From contig JAYUZO010000202.1 in assembly GCA_043751715.1 (NCBI GenBank), positions 1-7,067 on the forward strand: a stretch of DNA of 7,067 bases. The letters run 5' to 3'. Both the position numbers and the translations under genes were made by a program. Below, in pieces: positions 1 through 6,226 of this stretch (position 1 is the stretch's first letter; each line of letters opens with the position of its first letter). This DNA is from JAAFHS01 sp043751715. GTDB taxonomy: Bacteria; Pseudomonadota; Alphaproteobacteria; Rhodobacterales; Rhodobacteraceae. The notes under the pieces are model-generated. The model did no database searches. It was not told where the DNA came from and was given only the letters and a program-made list of their open reading frames with translations.

Positions 1-1
1 A

Positions 2-793
2 CCCGCTTCGGTCGGAGGAAGACAAACGACATTTCTCTGCAAGAGATGCAATAGCACGTTTGGACACAAGCAAACAAAATGGCTCGCCGAGTGGATTGAG
101 CTGAATAAGGACGGCGCACCATTTTTGATAGATCCCAAAAAGCAGAAAGCCAGGATGAGCGCCAATGGGCGCAAATTGAATGGCTCAATGCGTCTTAGAG
201 AGGATGGAGCGCTTGAGTTTTACACAGACCGAAAACGTTCGAATCCAGTAGACTTCGATGCGCACTGGAGCGAACCAAAACCCTCGGAGATCAAGATCGA
301 ATTTTCGATGCCAGTCTTTGCCAACGAGGAATCGCTGCGCGTGGGTTATCTTACTGCTGCGTATGGTCTTTGGTTCAAGAATTTCGGGTACTCCTTTATC
401 CTTCAGTCAAACTTGGACACTGTCCGAAGGCAGATTCTAGACCCAGACAAAAACACTATAGGTTGGAATTTTCTCATTGAAATCCCTGCCCGAGAAATTG
501 CAGAGCCGCGCATCGGGTTAATGAGGTTTGATGAAGATTATTTCCCGATTGCTGTGATTTACGACCACATTGTGCTTCTGCCATCAGCACAAAAACTGTA
601 TCCTCCGAGCATGTCTGCCGAAAAAATTTCCAAGAAGCTTATATCTTTGGGAGAAGAAATCGCTCCGCGCTTTCAGCATCGCTGCGTGGGACCTGCCGTT
701 ATGATATGTGACGGCCAAGTAATTATCCGGCCAGACATGTTTGCCAATCCGACTATCCCCCCTCAATTCATTCGGGTCGACGGCTGGCCATAG
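2..793 (+). CDS. 3' part of a possible HNH-type nuclease (5' end outside window)
   Basis: The reading frame is open from the left edge to the TAG at 791-793, giving about 263 residues of a longer protein. A TTG at 125 could be taken as a start, but the frame runs uninterrupted upstream of it and the upstream residues look like real protein. Those first residues contain LCKRCNSTFG (positions 35-64), a C-x2-C-N-x3-G pattern like the zinc-binding second half of HNH endonucleases. The His-Asn half would lie before the window. The remaining ~220 residues match no domain I recognise; they are mixed polar and hydrophobic, with no membrane segments or signal peptide. Base composition is clearly lower in GC (sampled rows 42-48%) than in the genes to the right (a sampled row is 70%), and codon use differs, suggesting horizontal acquisition. 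The nuclease call rests on one short motif, so 'hypothetical protein with CxxCN motif' is the safe reading. It has no evident link to the sulfonate genes. Confidence 0.5.
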   Translation, partial: PASVGGRQTTFLCKRCNSTFGHKQTKWLAEWIELNKDGAPFLIDPKKQKARMSANGRKLNGSMRLREDGALEFYTDRKRSNPVDFDAHWSEPKPSEIKIEFSMPVFANEESLRVGYLTAAYGLWFKNFGYSFILQSNLDTVRRQILDPDKNTIGWNFLIEIPAREIAEPRIGLMRFDEDYFPIAVIYDHIVLLPSAQKLYPPSMSAEKISKKLISLGEEIAPRFQHRCVGPAVMICDGQVIIRPDMFANPTIPPQFIRVDGWP

Positions 794-794
794 C

Positions 795-820
795 GCCGCC
801 TTTAACGAGGAGGGGGCGGC
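795..820 (+). terminator. Weak hairpin just after the HNH-like gene
   Basis: GCCGCC (795-800) can pair with GGCGGC (815-820), with up to three extra U-G pairs inside. It starts two bases after the stop codon at 791-793, where a terminator is expected. There is no following T-run, so a classical intrinsic terminator is doubtful. It could instead be an mRNA 3' end or simply a chance GC repeat. Confidence 0.25.
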
Positions 821-848
821 TTAAGCTGCGCTCGGTACGAATGTCCGA

Positions 849-981
849 GGGCTGCGCCTGACCGCCGGGTGGGCGCTGCGACGCTGGTTCTAGGCACTTT
901 ATGGTGCAGCCACGCCGAAGGGCAGTTCTAGGCGGAGGTGGTGGAGAAGCGCCTGCCCGAGGGGGCGGTCAGGCGCTGCCC
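849..981. repeat. Large imperfect inverted repeat (about 29-nt arms, 70-nt loop)
   Basis: The left arm (849-877) and the reverse complement of the right arm (948-981) agree at 26 of 29 positions, once a single 5-base insertion (959-963) in the right arm is allowed. The core is GCGCCTGACCGCC at 854-866 against its exact complement at 964-976. Of the three differences, two would be G-U pairs in RNA. The 70-base loop (878-947) contains two copies of GTTCTAGGC and a small GCAC/GTGC hairpin. Transcribed or extruded, this would form a long stable stem. The right foot (978-981) also belongs to a competing hairpin, GCCCGG (978-983) with CCGGGC (1003-1008). No protein in either strand explains it. It could be a dispersed extragenic palindrome, a MITE-like remnant or a structured RNA; the sequence alone does not decide. 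Confidence 0.7.
887..933. repeat. GTTCTAGGC direct repeat inside the hairpin loop
   Basis: The 9-mer GTTCTAGGC occurs at 887-895 and again at 925-933, a 38-base period, both within the loop of the 849-981 inverted repeat. The contained CTAG is itself palindromic and rare in many bacterial genomes, so two copies this close are notable. Its function is unknown. Confidence 0.5.
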
Positions 982-1023
982 GGCGGCGCAAGCGCCTTGA
1001 TTCCGGGCAAGCAAGAAGTTGCG

Positions 1024-1053
1024 TTGACGGCGTGCGATACTCCCCCCAATAAT
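1024..1053 (+). promoter_or_regulatory. Predicted sigma70-type promoter of tauR
   Basis: TTGACG (1024-1029, five of six matches to TTGACA) and AATAAT (1048-1053, five of six to TATAAT) are separated by 18 bases. Transcription would begin near 1060, leaving a 5' leader of only about 20 bases before the ATG at 1083. A TauR-like box covers the -10 element and a second lies just downstream of the predicted start, an arrangement suited to autorepression. This is a prediction from consensus matching only. Confidence 0.5.
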
Positions 1054-1081
1054 ACCAGCGCCAACACCCCGTTAGGTCCAG
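1049..1081 (-). promoter_or_regulatory. TauR-like operator pair at the tauR promoter
   Basis: Read on the minus strand, 1081-1072 is CTGGACCTAA, an exact match to the CTGGACYTAA box I recall for Rhodobacter capsulatus TauR. A second, weaker copy (CTGGTATTAT, six of ten) occupies 1058-1049. The two boxes start exactly 23 bp apart, the same period as the pair before xsc. MocR regulators of the GabR/TauR type bind direct repeats as dimers, so a strong-plus-weak pair is plausible. The strong box ends two bases before the tauR ATG and contains the only SD-like triplet (AGG, 1074-1076). The weak box overlaps the -10. Binding here should shut off tauR, or serve a leftward promoter that no longer has an evident gene. 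Confidence 0.6.
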
Positions 1082-1082
1082 C

Positions 1083-2543
1083 ATGCCGATCCCTGTCGAA
1101 TCCTTCTTTCTGCCACCCGCCACGGCGGGCACGCTGCAGCAGCGTATCCGGGCGCTGGTGGCGGAGGGGATTGTGTCGGGGCGGTTTCGGGTGGGGGACA
1201 AGATGCCTTCGTCGCGGGGCCTTGCGGAGCATCTGGGGATCAGCCGCATTACCGTGACGCTGGCCTACGGCGATCTTGTGGCGTCGGATTATCTGTCCTC
1301 AAAGGGGCGGTCGGGGTATTATGTGTCGGACAGCGCCCCGGTGCAGCCTGATCTGCGGGCGGTGCGGCAGCCGGGGCCGGGGGCGGTGGATTTTGCCGCG
1401 CTGACCGGCGCGCGGTTCAGCAAAGTGGCCGCATTGGACCGGCCGGATGACTGGGCGCGCTATCCGTTTTCGTTCATCTATGGGCAGGCCGACCTCGCGC
1501 TGTTTGACCATCAGAACTGGCGGCAATGTGCATTGCGCGCCCTTGGGCGGCGCGATCTGGAGACGCTGACGGCAGATTTTTATGACCGGGATGATCCGTT
1601 GCTGATTGAATACCTGCTGCGGGCGATTTTGCCACGCCGGGGGATTGATGCGCGGGAAGGCGAGGTTTTGCTGACGATGGGGGCGCAGAATGCGCTGTGG
1701 CTGACGGCGCAGGTGCTGCTGATGCCGGGGCGGCGGGCGGTGATGGAAAATCCGGGCTATCCGGCGTTGCGGGCGATGTTGGGGCAGACGGGGGCCGAGG
1801 TGGTATCGGTGGATGTGGATGCAGGCGGGCTGCCGCCGGAAGCCTTGCCTGCGGCGGATGTGGTGTTCACGACGGCAAGCCACCATTGCCCGACGAATGC
1901 AACGATGCCGCTGGAGCGCAGGCGCGCGTTGCTGGCGGCGGCGGAGCGGCATAATTTTGTGGTGGTCGAGGATGATTACGAGTTCGAGATGAGCTTTTTG
2001 CGGCCGGTGTCGCCTTCGCTGAAATCATTGGATGCGAGCGGGCGGGTTGTTCATATCGGGTCATTTTCAAAGTCTTTGTTTCCGGGTTTGCGGCTGGGGT
2101 ATATCGTGGCGCCAGCGGGGTTTATTGCAGAGGCGCGGGCCTTGCGGGCGCAGGTGCTGCGCCATCCGCCGGGGCATTTGCAGCGGACGGCGGCGTATTT
2201 CCTGTCGCTTGGGCATTATGATGCCTTGGTGAACCGCATGAAGCAGGCCTACAAACGCAGGCGGGTGGCGATGGCAGATGCGATTGCGGCGCAGGGCCTG
2301 TGCGTGGCGGGGCAGGGGGGCTTTGGCGGATCATCGTTCTGGATGCAGGCAGCAGGGGTGGATACCGGGCGGCTGGCGCTGGCTTTGCGGGACAAGGGGG
2401 TGCTGATTGAACCGGGGCGGGCGTTTTTTGATCCGGCACGGGCGCGGGATGATCATTACCGGCTGGCCTATTCCAGCATTGCGGCACCGCGGATTGCCGA
2501 AGGGGTTGGCCTGATTGCCAAAGCGCTGCAAGATTGGACCTAA
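1083..2543 (+). CDS. tauR: MocR/GntR-type taurine-responsive regulator TauR
   Basis: This 486-residue protein has the MocR architecture: an N-terminal GntR winged helix-turn-helix (about residues 15-82, recognition region PSSRGLAEHLGISRITVTLAY at 42-62) followed by a linker and a fold-type I aminotransferase-like domain (about 115-486). PLP-site landmarks are present: ENPGYP (222-227), EDDYEFE (296-302), the Schiff-base lysine K330 in SFSKSLFPGLRLGY, and R460 in YRLAYS where aminotransferases bind the substrate carboxylate. The start at 1083 gives the expected N-terminus (PIPVESFFL), although the SD is very weak. In Rhodobacter relatives TauR activates taurine catabolism genes, probably by forming a PLP adduct with taurine. 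It lies directly upstream of xsc in the same direction, with TauR-like boxes flanking it, so it should control both itself and the sulfonate genes. Family assignment is firm; the taurine ligand is inferred from similarity and context. Confidence 0.9.
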   Translation: MPIPVESFFLPPATAGTLQQRIRALVAEGIVSGRFRVGDKMPSSRGLAEHLGISRITVTLAYGDLVASDYLSSKGRSGYYVSDSAPVQPDLRAVRQPGPGAVDFAALTGARFSKVAALDRPDDWARYPFSFIYGQADLALFDHQNWRQCALRALGRRDLETLTADFYDRDDPLLIEYLLRAILPRRGIDAREGEVLLTMGAQNALWLTAQVLLMPGRRAVMENPGYPALRAMLGQTGAEVVSVDVDAGGLPPEALPAADVVFTTASHHCPTNATMPLERRRALLAAAERHNFVVVEDDYEFEMSFLRPVSPSLKSLDASGRVVHIGSFSKSLFPGLRLGYIVAPAGFIAEARALRAQVLRHPPGHLQRTAAYFLSLGHYDALVNRMKQAYKRRRVAMADAIAAQGLCVAGQGGFGGSSFWMQAAGVDTGRLALALRDKGVLIEPGRAFFDPARARDDHYRLAYSSIAAPRIAEGVGLIAKALQDWT

Positions 2544-2566
2544 TGGGCCATGGCAACTGGCCCTAA
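2534..2566 (+). promoter_or_regulatory. TauR-like operator pair upstream of xsc
   Basis: TTGGACCTAA (2534-2543, nine of ten to CTGGACYTAA) and CTGGCCCTAA (2557-2566, nine of ten) are direct repeats whose starts are 23 bp apart. The first includes the tauR stop codon. Both face xsc. A possible -10, TACAAA (2588-2593), sits 21 bases past the second box with no recognisable -35 in between, as expected for an activator-dependent promoter; this -10 is weak evidence. A small hairpin, GGGCCA (2545-2550) with TGGCCC (2558-2563), overlaps the second box and could also influence readthrough from tauR. Confidence 0.6.
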
Positions 2567-2606
2567 CCGGGGGGCGGCGCAGCCCGCTACAAAGCACGGA
2601 ACGAAC

Positions 2607-2611
2607 AGGAG
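2607..2611 (+). promoter_or_regulatory. Shine-Dalgarno that fixes the xsc start
   Basis: AGGAG lies seven bases before the ATG at 2619. The in-frame ATG at 2550 has no comparable site, would add 23 residues without family resemblance, and would place a TauR-like box inside the coding region. The start at 2619 is therefore preferred. Confidence 0.8.
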
Positions 2612-2618
2612 ATGTGCC

Positions 2619-4394
2619 ATGCGGATGACCACGGAAGAGGCCTTTGTAAAGGTGCTGCAACGGCACGGGATCGCACATGCGTTCGGCATTATCGGATCAG
2701 CGTTCATGCCGATATCGGATCTGTTTCCGCGGGCGGGCATCACGTTCTGGGACTGCGCGCATGAAGGGTCCGGGGGCATGATGGCGGATGGCTATACGCG
2801 GGCGACGGGCCGCATGTGCATGATGATTGCGCAGAACGGGCCGGGGGTGACGAACTTTGTGACGGCGGTGAAAACGGCGTACTGGAACCATACGCCGCTG
2901 CTGTTGGTGACACCGCAGGCGGCGAACAAGACGATTGGCATGGGCGGGTTTCAAGAGGTCGAACAGATGGCGCTGTTTGCCGATATGGTGGCGTACCAGG
3001 AGGAGGTGCGCGATCCAGGCCGCGTGGCCGAGGTGCTGAACCGCTGTATTTTGAACGCCAAACGCATGTCGGCCCCCGTGCAGATCAACATGCCGCGCGA
3101 TTACTGGACGCAGGTGATTGATATTGATCTGCCGGCGGTGGTGGAGTTTGAGCGGCCTGCGGGCGGTGAAGCGGCGATAAAGGCGGCGGCGGACCTGCTG
3201 TCTTCGGCGAAATTCCCGGTTATTCTGAACGGCGCGGGGGTGGTGCTGGCGGGGGCAATCCCGGCAAGCATGGCCTTGGCGGAACGCTTGGATGCGCCGG
3301 TGTGTGTGGGCTATCAGCACAATGATGCGTTTCCGGGCAGCCATCCGTTGTTTGCGGGGCCGTTGGGGTATAACGGGTCAAAGGCGGCAATGGAGTTGAT
3401 TTCCGGTGCAGATGTGGTATTGTGTTTGGGTACCCGGCTGAACCCGTTTTCAACACTTCCGGGATACGCGCTGGACTATTGGCCACGCGAGGCCAGGATC
3501 ATCCAAGTCGATATCAACCCGGATCGGATCGGGCTGACGAAAAAGGTGACAGTCGGGATTGTCGGCGATTCTAAGAAGGTCGCCGAGGCGGTTTTGGCGC
3601 AATTGGCCCCTACCGCTGGTAACCATGCGCGAAGCGCGCGCAAAGCAAAAATCGCACAGACCAAATCGGCATGGGCGCAGGCGCTGACATCCATGGACCA
3701 TGAGGATGATGATCCGGGCACGTCGTGGAATAGCCGCGCACGGGCGGATAAACCCGATTGGATGAGCCCGCGTATGGCGTGGCGGGCGATACAATCGGCC
3801 TTGCCACGGGATGCGATCATTTCCAGTGATATTGGCAATAACTGTGCGATCGGCAATGCCTATCCGACGTTTGAAGAGGGGCGCAAATACCTGGCACCGG
3901 GGCTGTTTGGGCCGTGTGGTTACGGCCTGCCCAGCATCATCGGGGCGAAAATCGGCTGCCCGGATGTGCCGGTGGTGGGTTTTGCGGGGGACGGGGCGTT
4001 TGGCATTGCGGTGACGGAACTGACAGCCATCGGCCGCCCGGAATGGCCTGCGATCACCATGGTGGTGTTCCGCAATTACCAGTGGGGGGCGGAAAAGCGC
4101 AATTCCACCCTGTGGTATGATGATAATTTTGTGGGTACCGAACTGGACACGCAGGTCAGCTATGCGGGCATCGCGCGGGCCTGCGGATTGCAGGGCATTG
4201 TGGCGCGCACGATGGATGAATTGCGCGACATGCTGACACAGGCGGTGGCCGATCAGATGGCGGGCAAGACAACGCTGATCGAGGCGCTGATCAATCAGGA
4301 ACTGGGTGAGCCTTTCCGCCGTGATGCGATGAAAAAGCCGGTGGAGGTGGCGGGCATTTCAGCCAGCGACATGCGCGTGCAGGTAGTGGGGTGA
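2619..4394 (+). CDS. xsc: Sulfoacetaldehyde acetyltransferase
   Basis: Xsc is a cytoplasmic thiamine-diphosphate enzyme converting sulfoacetaldehyde plus phosphate into acetyl phosphate and sulfite, the desulfonation step for taurine and related C2 sulfonates. From 2619 the protein has 591 residues, normal for the family, beginning MRMTTEEAFVKVLQRHGI. Domains: N-terminal Pyr domain (about 1-170) with the ThDP-activating glutamate E49 in CAHEGSGGMMADGY; central domain (about 185-330); C-terminal PP domain (about 380-560) with GDG at 457-459, 26 residues, then N486 in FRNYQWGAEKRNSTLW, a signature I associate with Xsc rather than acetolactate synthase. It begins 75 bases after tauR behind a TauR-like box pair and a good Shine-Dalgarno, and is followed by a perfect palindrome before tauE. 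The reading frame is intact. Identification is confident from sequence and context. Confidence 0.95.
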   Translation: MRMTTEEAFVKVLQRHGIAHAFGIIGSAFMPISDLFPRAGITFWDCAHEGSGGMMADGYTRATGRMCMMIAQNGPGVTNFVTAVKTAYWNHTPLLLVTPQAANKTIGMGGFQEVEQMALFADMVAYQEEVRDPGRVAEVLNRCILNAKRMSAPVQINMPRDYWTQVIDIDLPAVVEFERPAGGEAAIKAAADLLSSAKFPVILNGAGVVLAGAIPASMALAERLDAPVCVGYQHNDAFPGSHPLFAGPLGYNGSKAAMELISGADVVLCLGTRLNPFSTLPGYALDYWPREARIIQVDINPDRIGLTKKVTVGIVGDSKKVAEAVLAQLAPTAGNHARSARKAKIAQTKSAWAQALTSMDHEDDDPGTSWNSRARADKPDWMSPRMAWRAIQSALPRDAIISSDIGNNCAIGNAYPTFEEGRKYLAPGLFGPCGYGLPSIIGAKIGCPDVPVVGFAGDGAFGIAVTELTAIGRPEWPAITMVVFRNYQWGAEKRNSTLWYDDNFVGTELDTQVSYAGIARACGLQGIVARTMDELRDMLTQAVADQMAGKTTLIEALINQELGEPFRRDAMKKPVEVAGISASDMRVQVVG

Positions 4395-4397
4395 GCG

Positions 4398-4430
4398 GCT
4401 CTGAAATTTTTCGACGAAAAATTTCAGAGC
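4398..4430. repeat. Perfect 15-bp palindrome between xsc and tauE
   Basis: GCTCTGAAATTTTTC (4398-4412) and its exact reverse complement (4416-4430) flank the three-base loop GAC. It begins three bases after the xsc stop and ends nine bases before the tauE ATG. RNA would form a very stable hairpin. No T-run follows it, so it is not a standard terminator; an mRNA-stabilising or attenuating element between xsc and the downstream genes is more likely. A DNA-binding site or dispersed extragenic palindrome is also possible. Confidence 0.85.
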
Positions 4431-4439
4431 GGTGGCGTC

Positions 4440-5183
4440 ATGCCGTTTGACCTTGGCCTTGGCGCGACTGTCTGGATGGCGATAGCTGTGCTGGTTGCGG
4501 GCTTTGTGCGCGGCTATTCGGGTTTCGGGTTTTCGGCGATGATCGTGGCGGCCTCGGGGCTGGTGACCAACCCGCTGCATTTTGTGGCGGTCGTGGTTAT
4601 TCTGGAAACCGTCATGTCGGTGCAGGCCTGGCAGGGGGCGGGGCCGGATGTGGACTGGGGCCGGGTCAAATGGCTGATAGCGGGTGCGGCGGTGGGATTG
4701 CCGCTGGGCCTGTGGGCGCTGACCGGGATCAGCGAAACGGCGGCGCGCGCCATCATTTCGGGCTATGTGCTGGTGATGTGCGCGGTGTTGCTGGCCGGGT
4801 TCCGACTGCAGGCCGAGGTTCGGGGTGCCGAGGGCAATCTTGCCGCTGGCGTTGTTTCGGGCCTTGCCAATGCGCCGGGCATGGGCGGGCTGCCGGTGGC
4901 TGCATTCTTTTCGGCGCAGCCCATGCAGGCGGCGGTGTTCAGGGCCACGCTGATTGCCTATTTCCCGCTGCTTGATCTGGTGTCCGCGCCTTTGTACTGG
5001 CTGGCGGGTCTGGTCACATGGGATACGCTGTGGGCGAGCCTGTGGCTGCTGCTGCCCACATTGCTGGGCAACTGGCTGGGCGGGCGGCATTTCTTTGCTA
5101 CTGATCCGCAGGGGTTCAGGCGGTTTGCCATTATCCTGTTGGCGGGGCTTGCGGCCTTGGGTCTGGGCAAGGCGGTGCTGTGA
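4440..5183 (+). CDS. tauE: TSUP-family (TauE/SafE) membrane protein, probable sulfite exporter
   Basis: This 247-residue protein is very hydrophobic, with about eight predicted membrane segments (near 10-30, 33-60, 77-95, 102-121, 133-157, 168-190, 195-214, 228-245). It shows the duplicated signature of the TauE/SafE (DUF81) family: GFVRGYSGFGFS at 21-32 and a degenerate second copy around SGLANAPGMGGLPVAAFF at 140-157. Length is typical for the family. In sulfonate degraders TSUP proteins beside xsc export the sulfite (or sulfoacetate) made in the cytoplasm, which is the likely role here. The Shine-Dalgarno is poor (GGTGG at 4431-4435) and follows directly on the xsc-tauE palindrome, so translation may be modest. 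The stop codon overlaps the ackA start by one base. The family is confident; the transported ion is inferred from context, and the symbol is given on that basis. Confidence 0.82.
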   Translation: MPFDLGLGATVWMAIAVLVAGFVRGYSGFGFSAMIVAASGLVTNPLHFVAVVVILETVMSVQAWQGAGPDVDWGRVKWLIAGAAVGLPLGLWALTGISETAARAIISGYVLVMCAVLLAGFRLQAEVRGAEGNLAAGVVSGLANAPGMGGLPVAAFFSAQPMQAAVFRATLIAYFPLLDLVSAPLYWLAGLVTWDTLWASLWLLLPTLLGNWLGGRHFFATDPQGFRRFAIILLAGLAALGLGKAVL

Positions 5184-6226
5184 TGCTGCTGGTGGTGAAT
5201 GCGGGATCATCATCGCTGAAGCTGGGGCTGTTTCATGGCCCCCATCAGGTGGCGCAGGCGCGGGTGGATGTGACGGCTGATTATGGCGCGGCCTTGCAGG
5301 CGGGGCTGGCGGCCATGGGCAACCCGGTGTTTCTGGCCGCAGCGCACCGGGTGGTGCATGGGGGTGCCGCACTGACCGGGCCATGCCGGATCACGCCTGC
5401 GGTCCGCGCACAGATTGCAGCACTGGTGGGGCTGGCCCCGCTGCATAACCCGGCGGCCTTGGCGGGGATCGATGTATTGGCCGCCCTGCACCCGGCCCTG
5501 CCACACTACGCGAGCTTTGATACGGCCTTTCACGCCACGAACCCGCAGGTGGCAGTGCGGTATGCCATACCGCAGGCCGACCATGACGCGGGCATCCGGC
5601 GTTATGGTTTTCACGGGCTGTCATATGCGTCACTGGTCAGCACCCTGCGCGTGCGCGGGGATGTGCCACGCCGCCTGCTGGCCTGCCATCTGGGCAACGG
5701 GGCATCGCTGTGTGCCATTCTGGACGGGCAATCGGTTGCGACAACCATGGGATATTCACCGCTGGATGGGTTGACGATGGGCACGCGGGCGGGCGGGATT
5801 GATGGCAATGCGGTGCTGGCCCTGGCCGCGCGGCATGGGCTGGACGGCGCGGGCAACGTGCTGAACCGCGCCTCAGGCCTGCTGGCATTGGGCGGCAGTG
5901 CCGATATGCGTGACACGGCGGCGCAGGCGCGCGATCATTTCATCTATTGGGCGGTGCGCCATGCGGGGTCGATGGTGGCGGCGATGGGGGGTGTGGACGG
6001 GGTGGCATTCACGGGTGGAATTGGTGAACATGATGCAGGCGTGCGGGGCGGCATATTGGATGGTTTGGCGCATCTGGGGGCCTCTTACATGCCTGCGGCC
6101 AATGACACCCATGCAAAGCACTTGCATGATGGCGCAAGCCATGTCGCAATCTGGATAGTGTCGGCGCAGGAAGAGCGCCACATTGCCCAAGAGGCCGGTG
6201 CGGTCATGGCGGCAGAGGGCAGATGA
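5183..6226 (+). CDS. ackA: Acetate kinase (acetokinase family), short form
   Basis: This ASKHA-fold kinase interconverts acetyl phosphate plus ADP and acetate plus ATP. From the ATG at 5183 it has 347 residues, clearly shorter than the usual ~400, yet all catalytic positions are recognisable: N6 in VVNAGSSSLK, R56 in HRVVHGG, H88 in LAPLHNP, D113 in FDTAFH, H144 in RYGFHGLSY, R202 in GTRAGGID and E282 in TGGIGEH. The shortfall therefore lies in loops rather than the active site; compact acetate/propionate-type kinases of this kind are plausible. A GTG at 5180 is an alternative start, but the ATG forms a TGATG overlap with the tauE stop. The next gene starts within ATGA at its own stop, so three genes are coupled. 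Next to xsc it should consume the acetyl phosphate that Xsc releases, giving ATP. Another short-chain acyl phosphate as substrate cannot be excluded. Confidence 0.88.
   Translation: MLLVVNAGSSSLKLGLFHGPHQVAQARVDVTADYGAALQAGLAAMGNPVFLAAAHRVVHGGAALTGPCRITPAVRAQIAALVGLAPLHNPAALAGIDVLAALHPALPHYASFDTAFHATNPQVAVRYAIPQADHDAGIRRYGFHGLSYASLVSTLRVRGDVPRRLLACHLGNGASLCAILDGQSVATTMGYSPLDGLTMGTRAGGIDGNAVLALAARHGLDGAGNVLNRASGLLALGGSADMRDTAAQARDHFIYWAVRHAGSMVAAMGGVDGVAFTGGIGEHDAGVRGGILDGLAHLGASYMPAANDTHAKHLHDGASHVAIWIVSAQEERHIAQEAGAVMAAEGR

Noticed and set aside
884..893. CTGGTTCTAG as an additional TauR box upstream of tauR.
   Set aside because: Only seven of ten positions match, there is no partner at the expected spacing, and the sequence belongs to the loop repeat of the 849-981 element.
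800..1077. Integron attC-like site: CTTTAAC at 800-806 and GTTAGGT at 1071-1077 as possible outer boxes, with a weak inverted likeness between 801-819 and 1058-1076.
   Set aside because: The span (about 278 bases) is longer than known attC sites, the left box breaks the RYYYAAC rule at its first base, and the right box is fully explained by the TauR-like operator.
899..1257. Open frames on both strands across the tauR leader, including 901-1257 plus and 899-1249 minus.
   Set aside because: They run through the inverted repeat and into the conserved tauR N-terminus in the wrong frame; the residues are low-complexity Arg/Gly/Pro and no start signal supports them.
2550..2618. In-frame N-terminal extension of Xsc from the ATG at 2550.
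   Set aside because: It has no Shine-Dalgarno, the extra 23 residues are unlike Xsc proteins, and the strong AGGAG before 2619 gives the family-typical N-terminus.
3471..3480. CTGGACTATT inside xsc as a further TauR box.
   Set aside because: Only the first seven bases fit the consensus, there is no partner 23 bp away, and it encodes conserved protein sequence.
4359..5384. Long open frame on the minus strand opposite tauE and ackA.
   Set aside because: Its translation is rich in Pro, Arg, His and Gln without recognisable motifs, as expected for a shadow of GC-rich genes, and both plus-strand genes beneath it are well supported.
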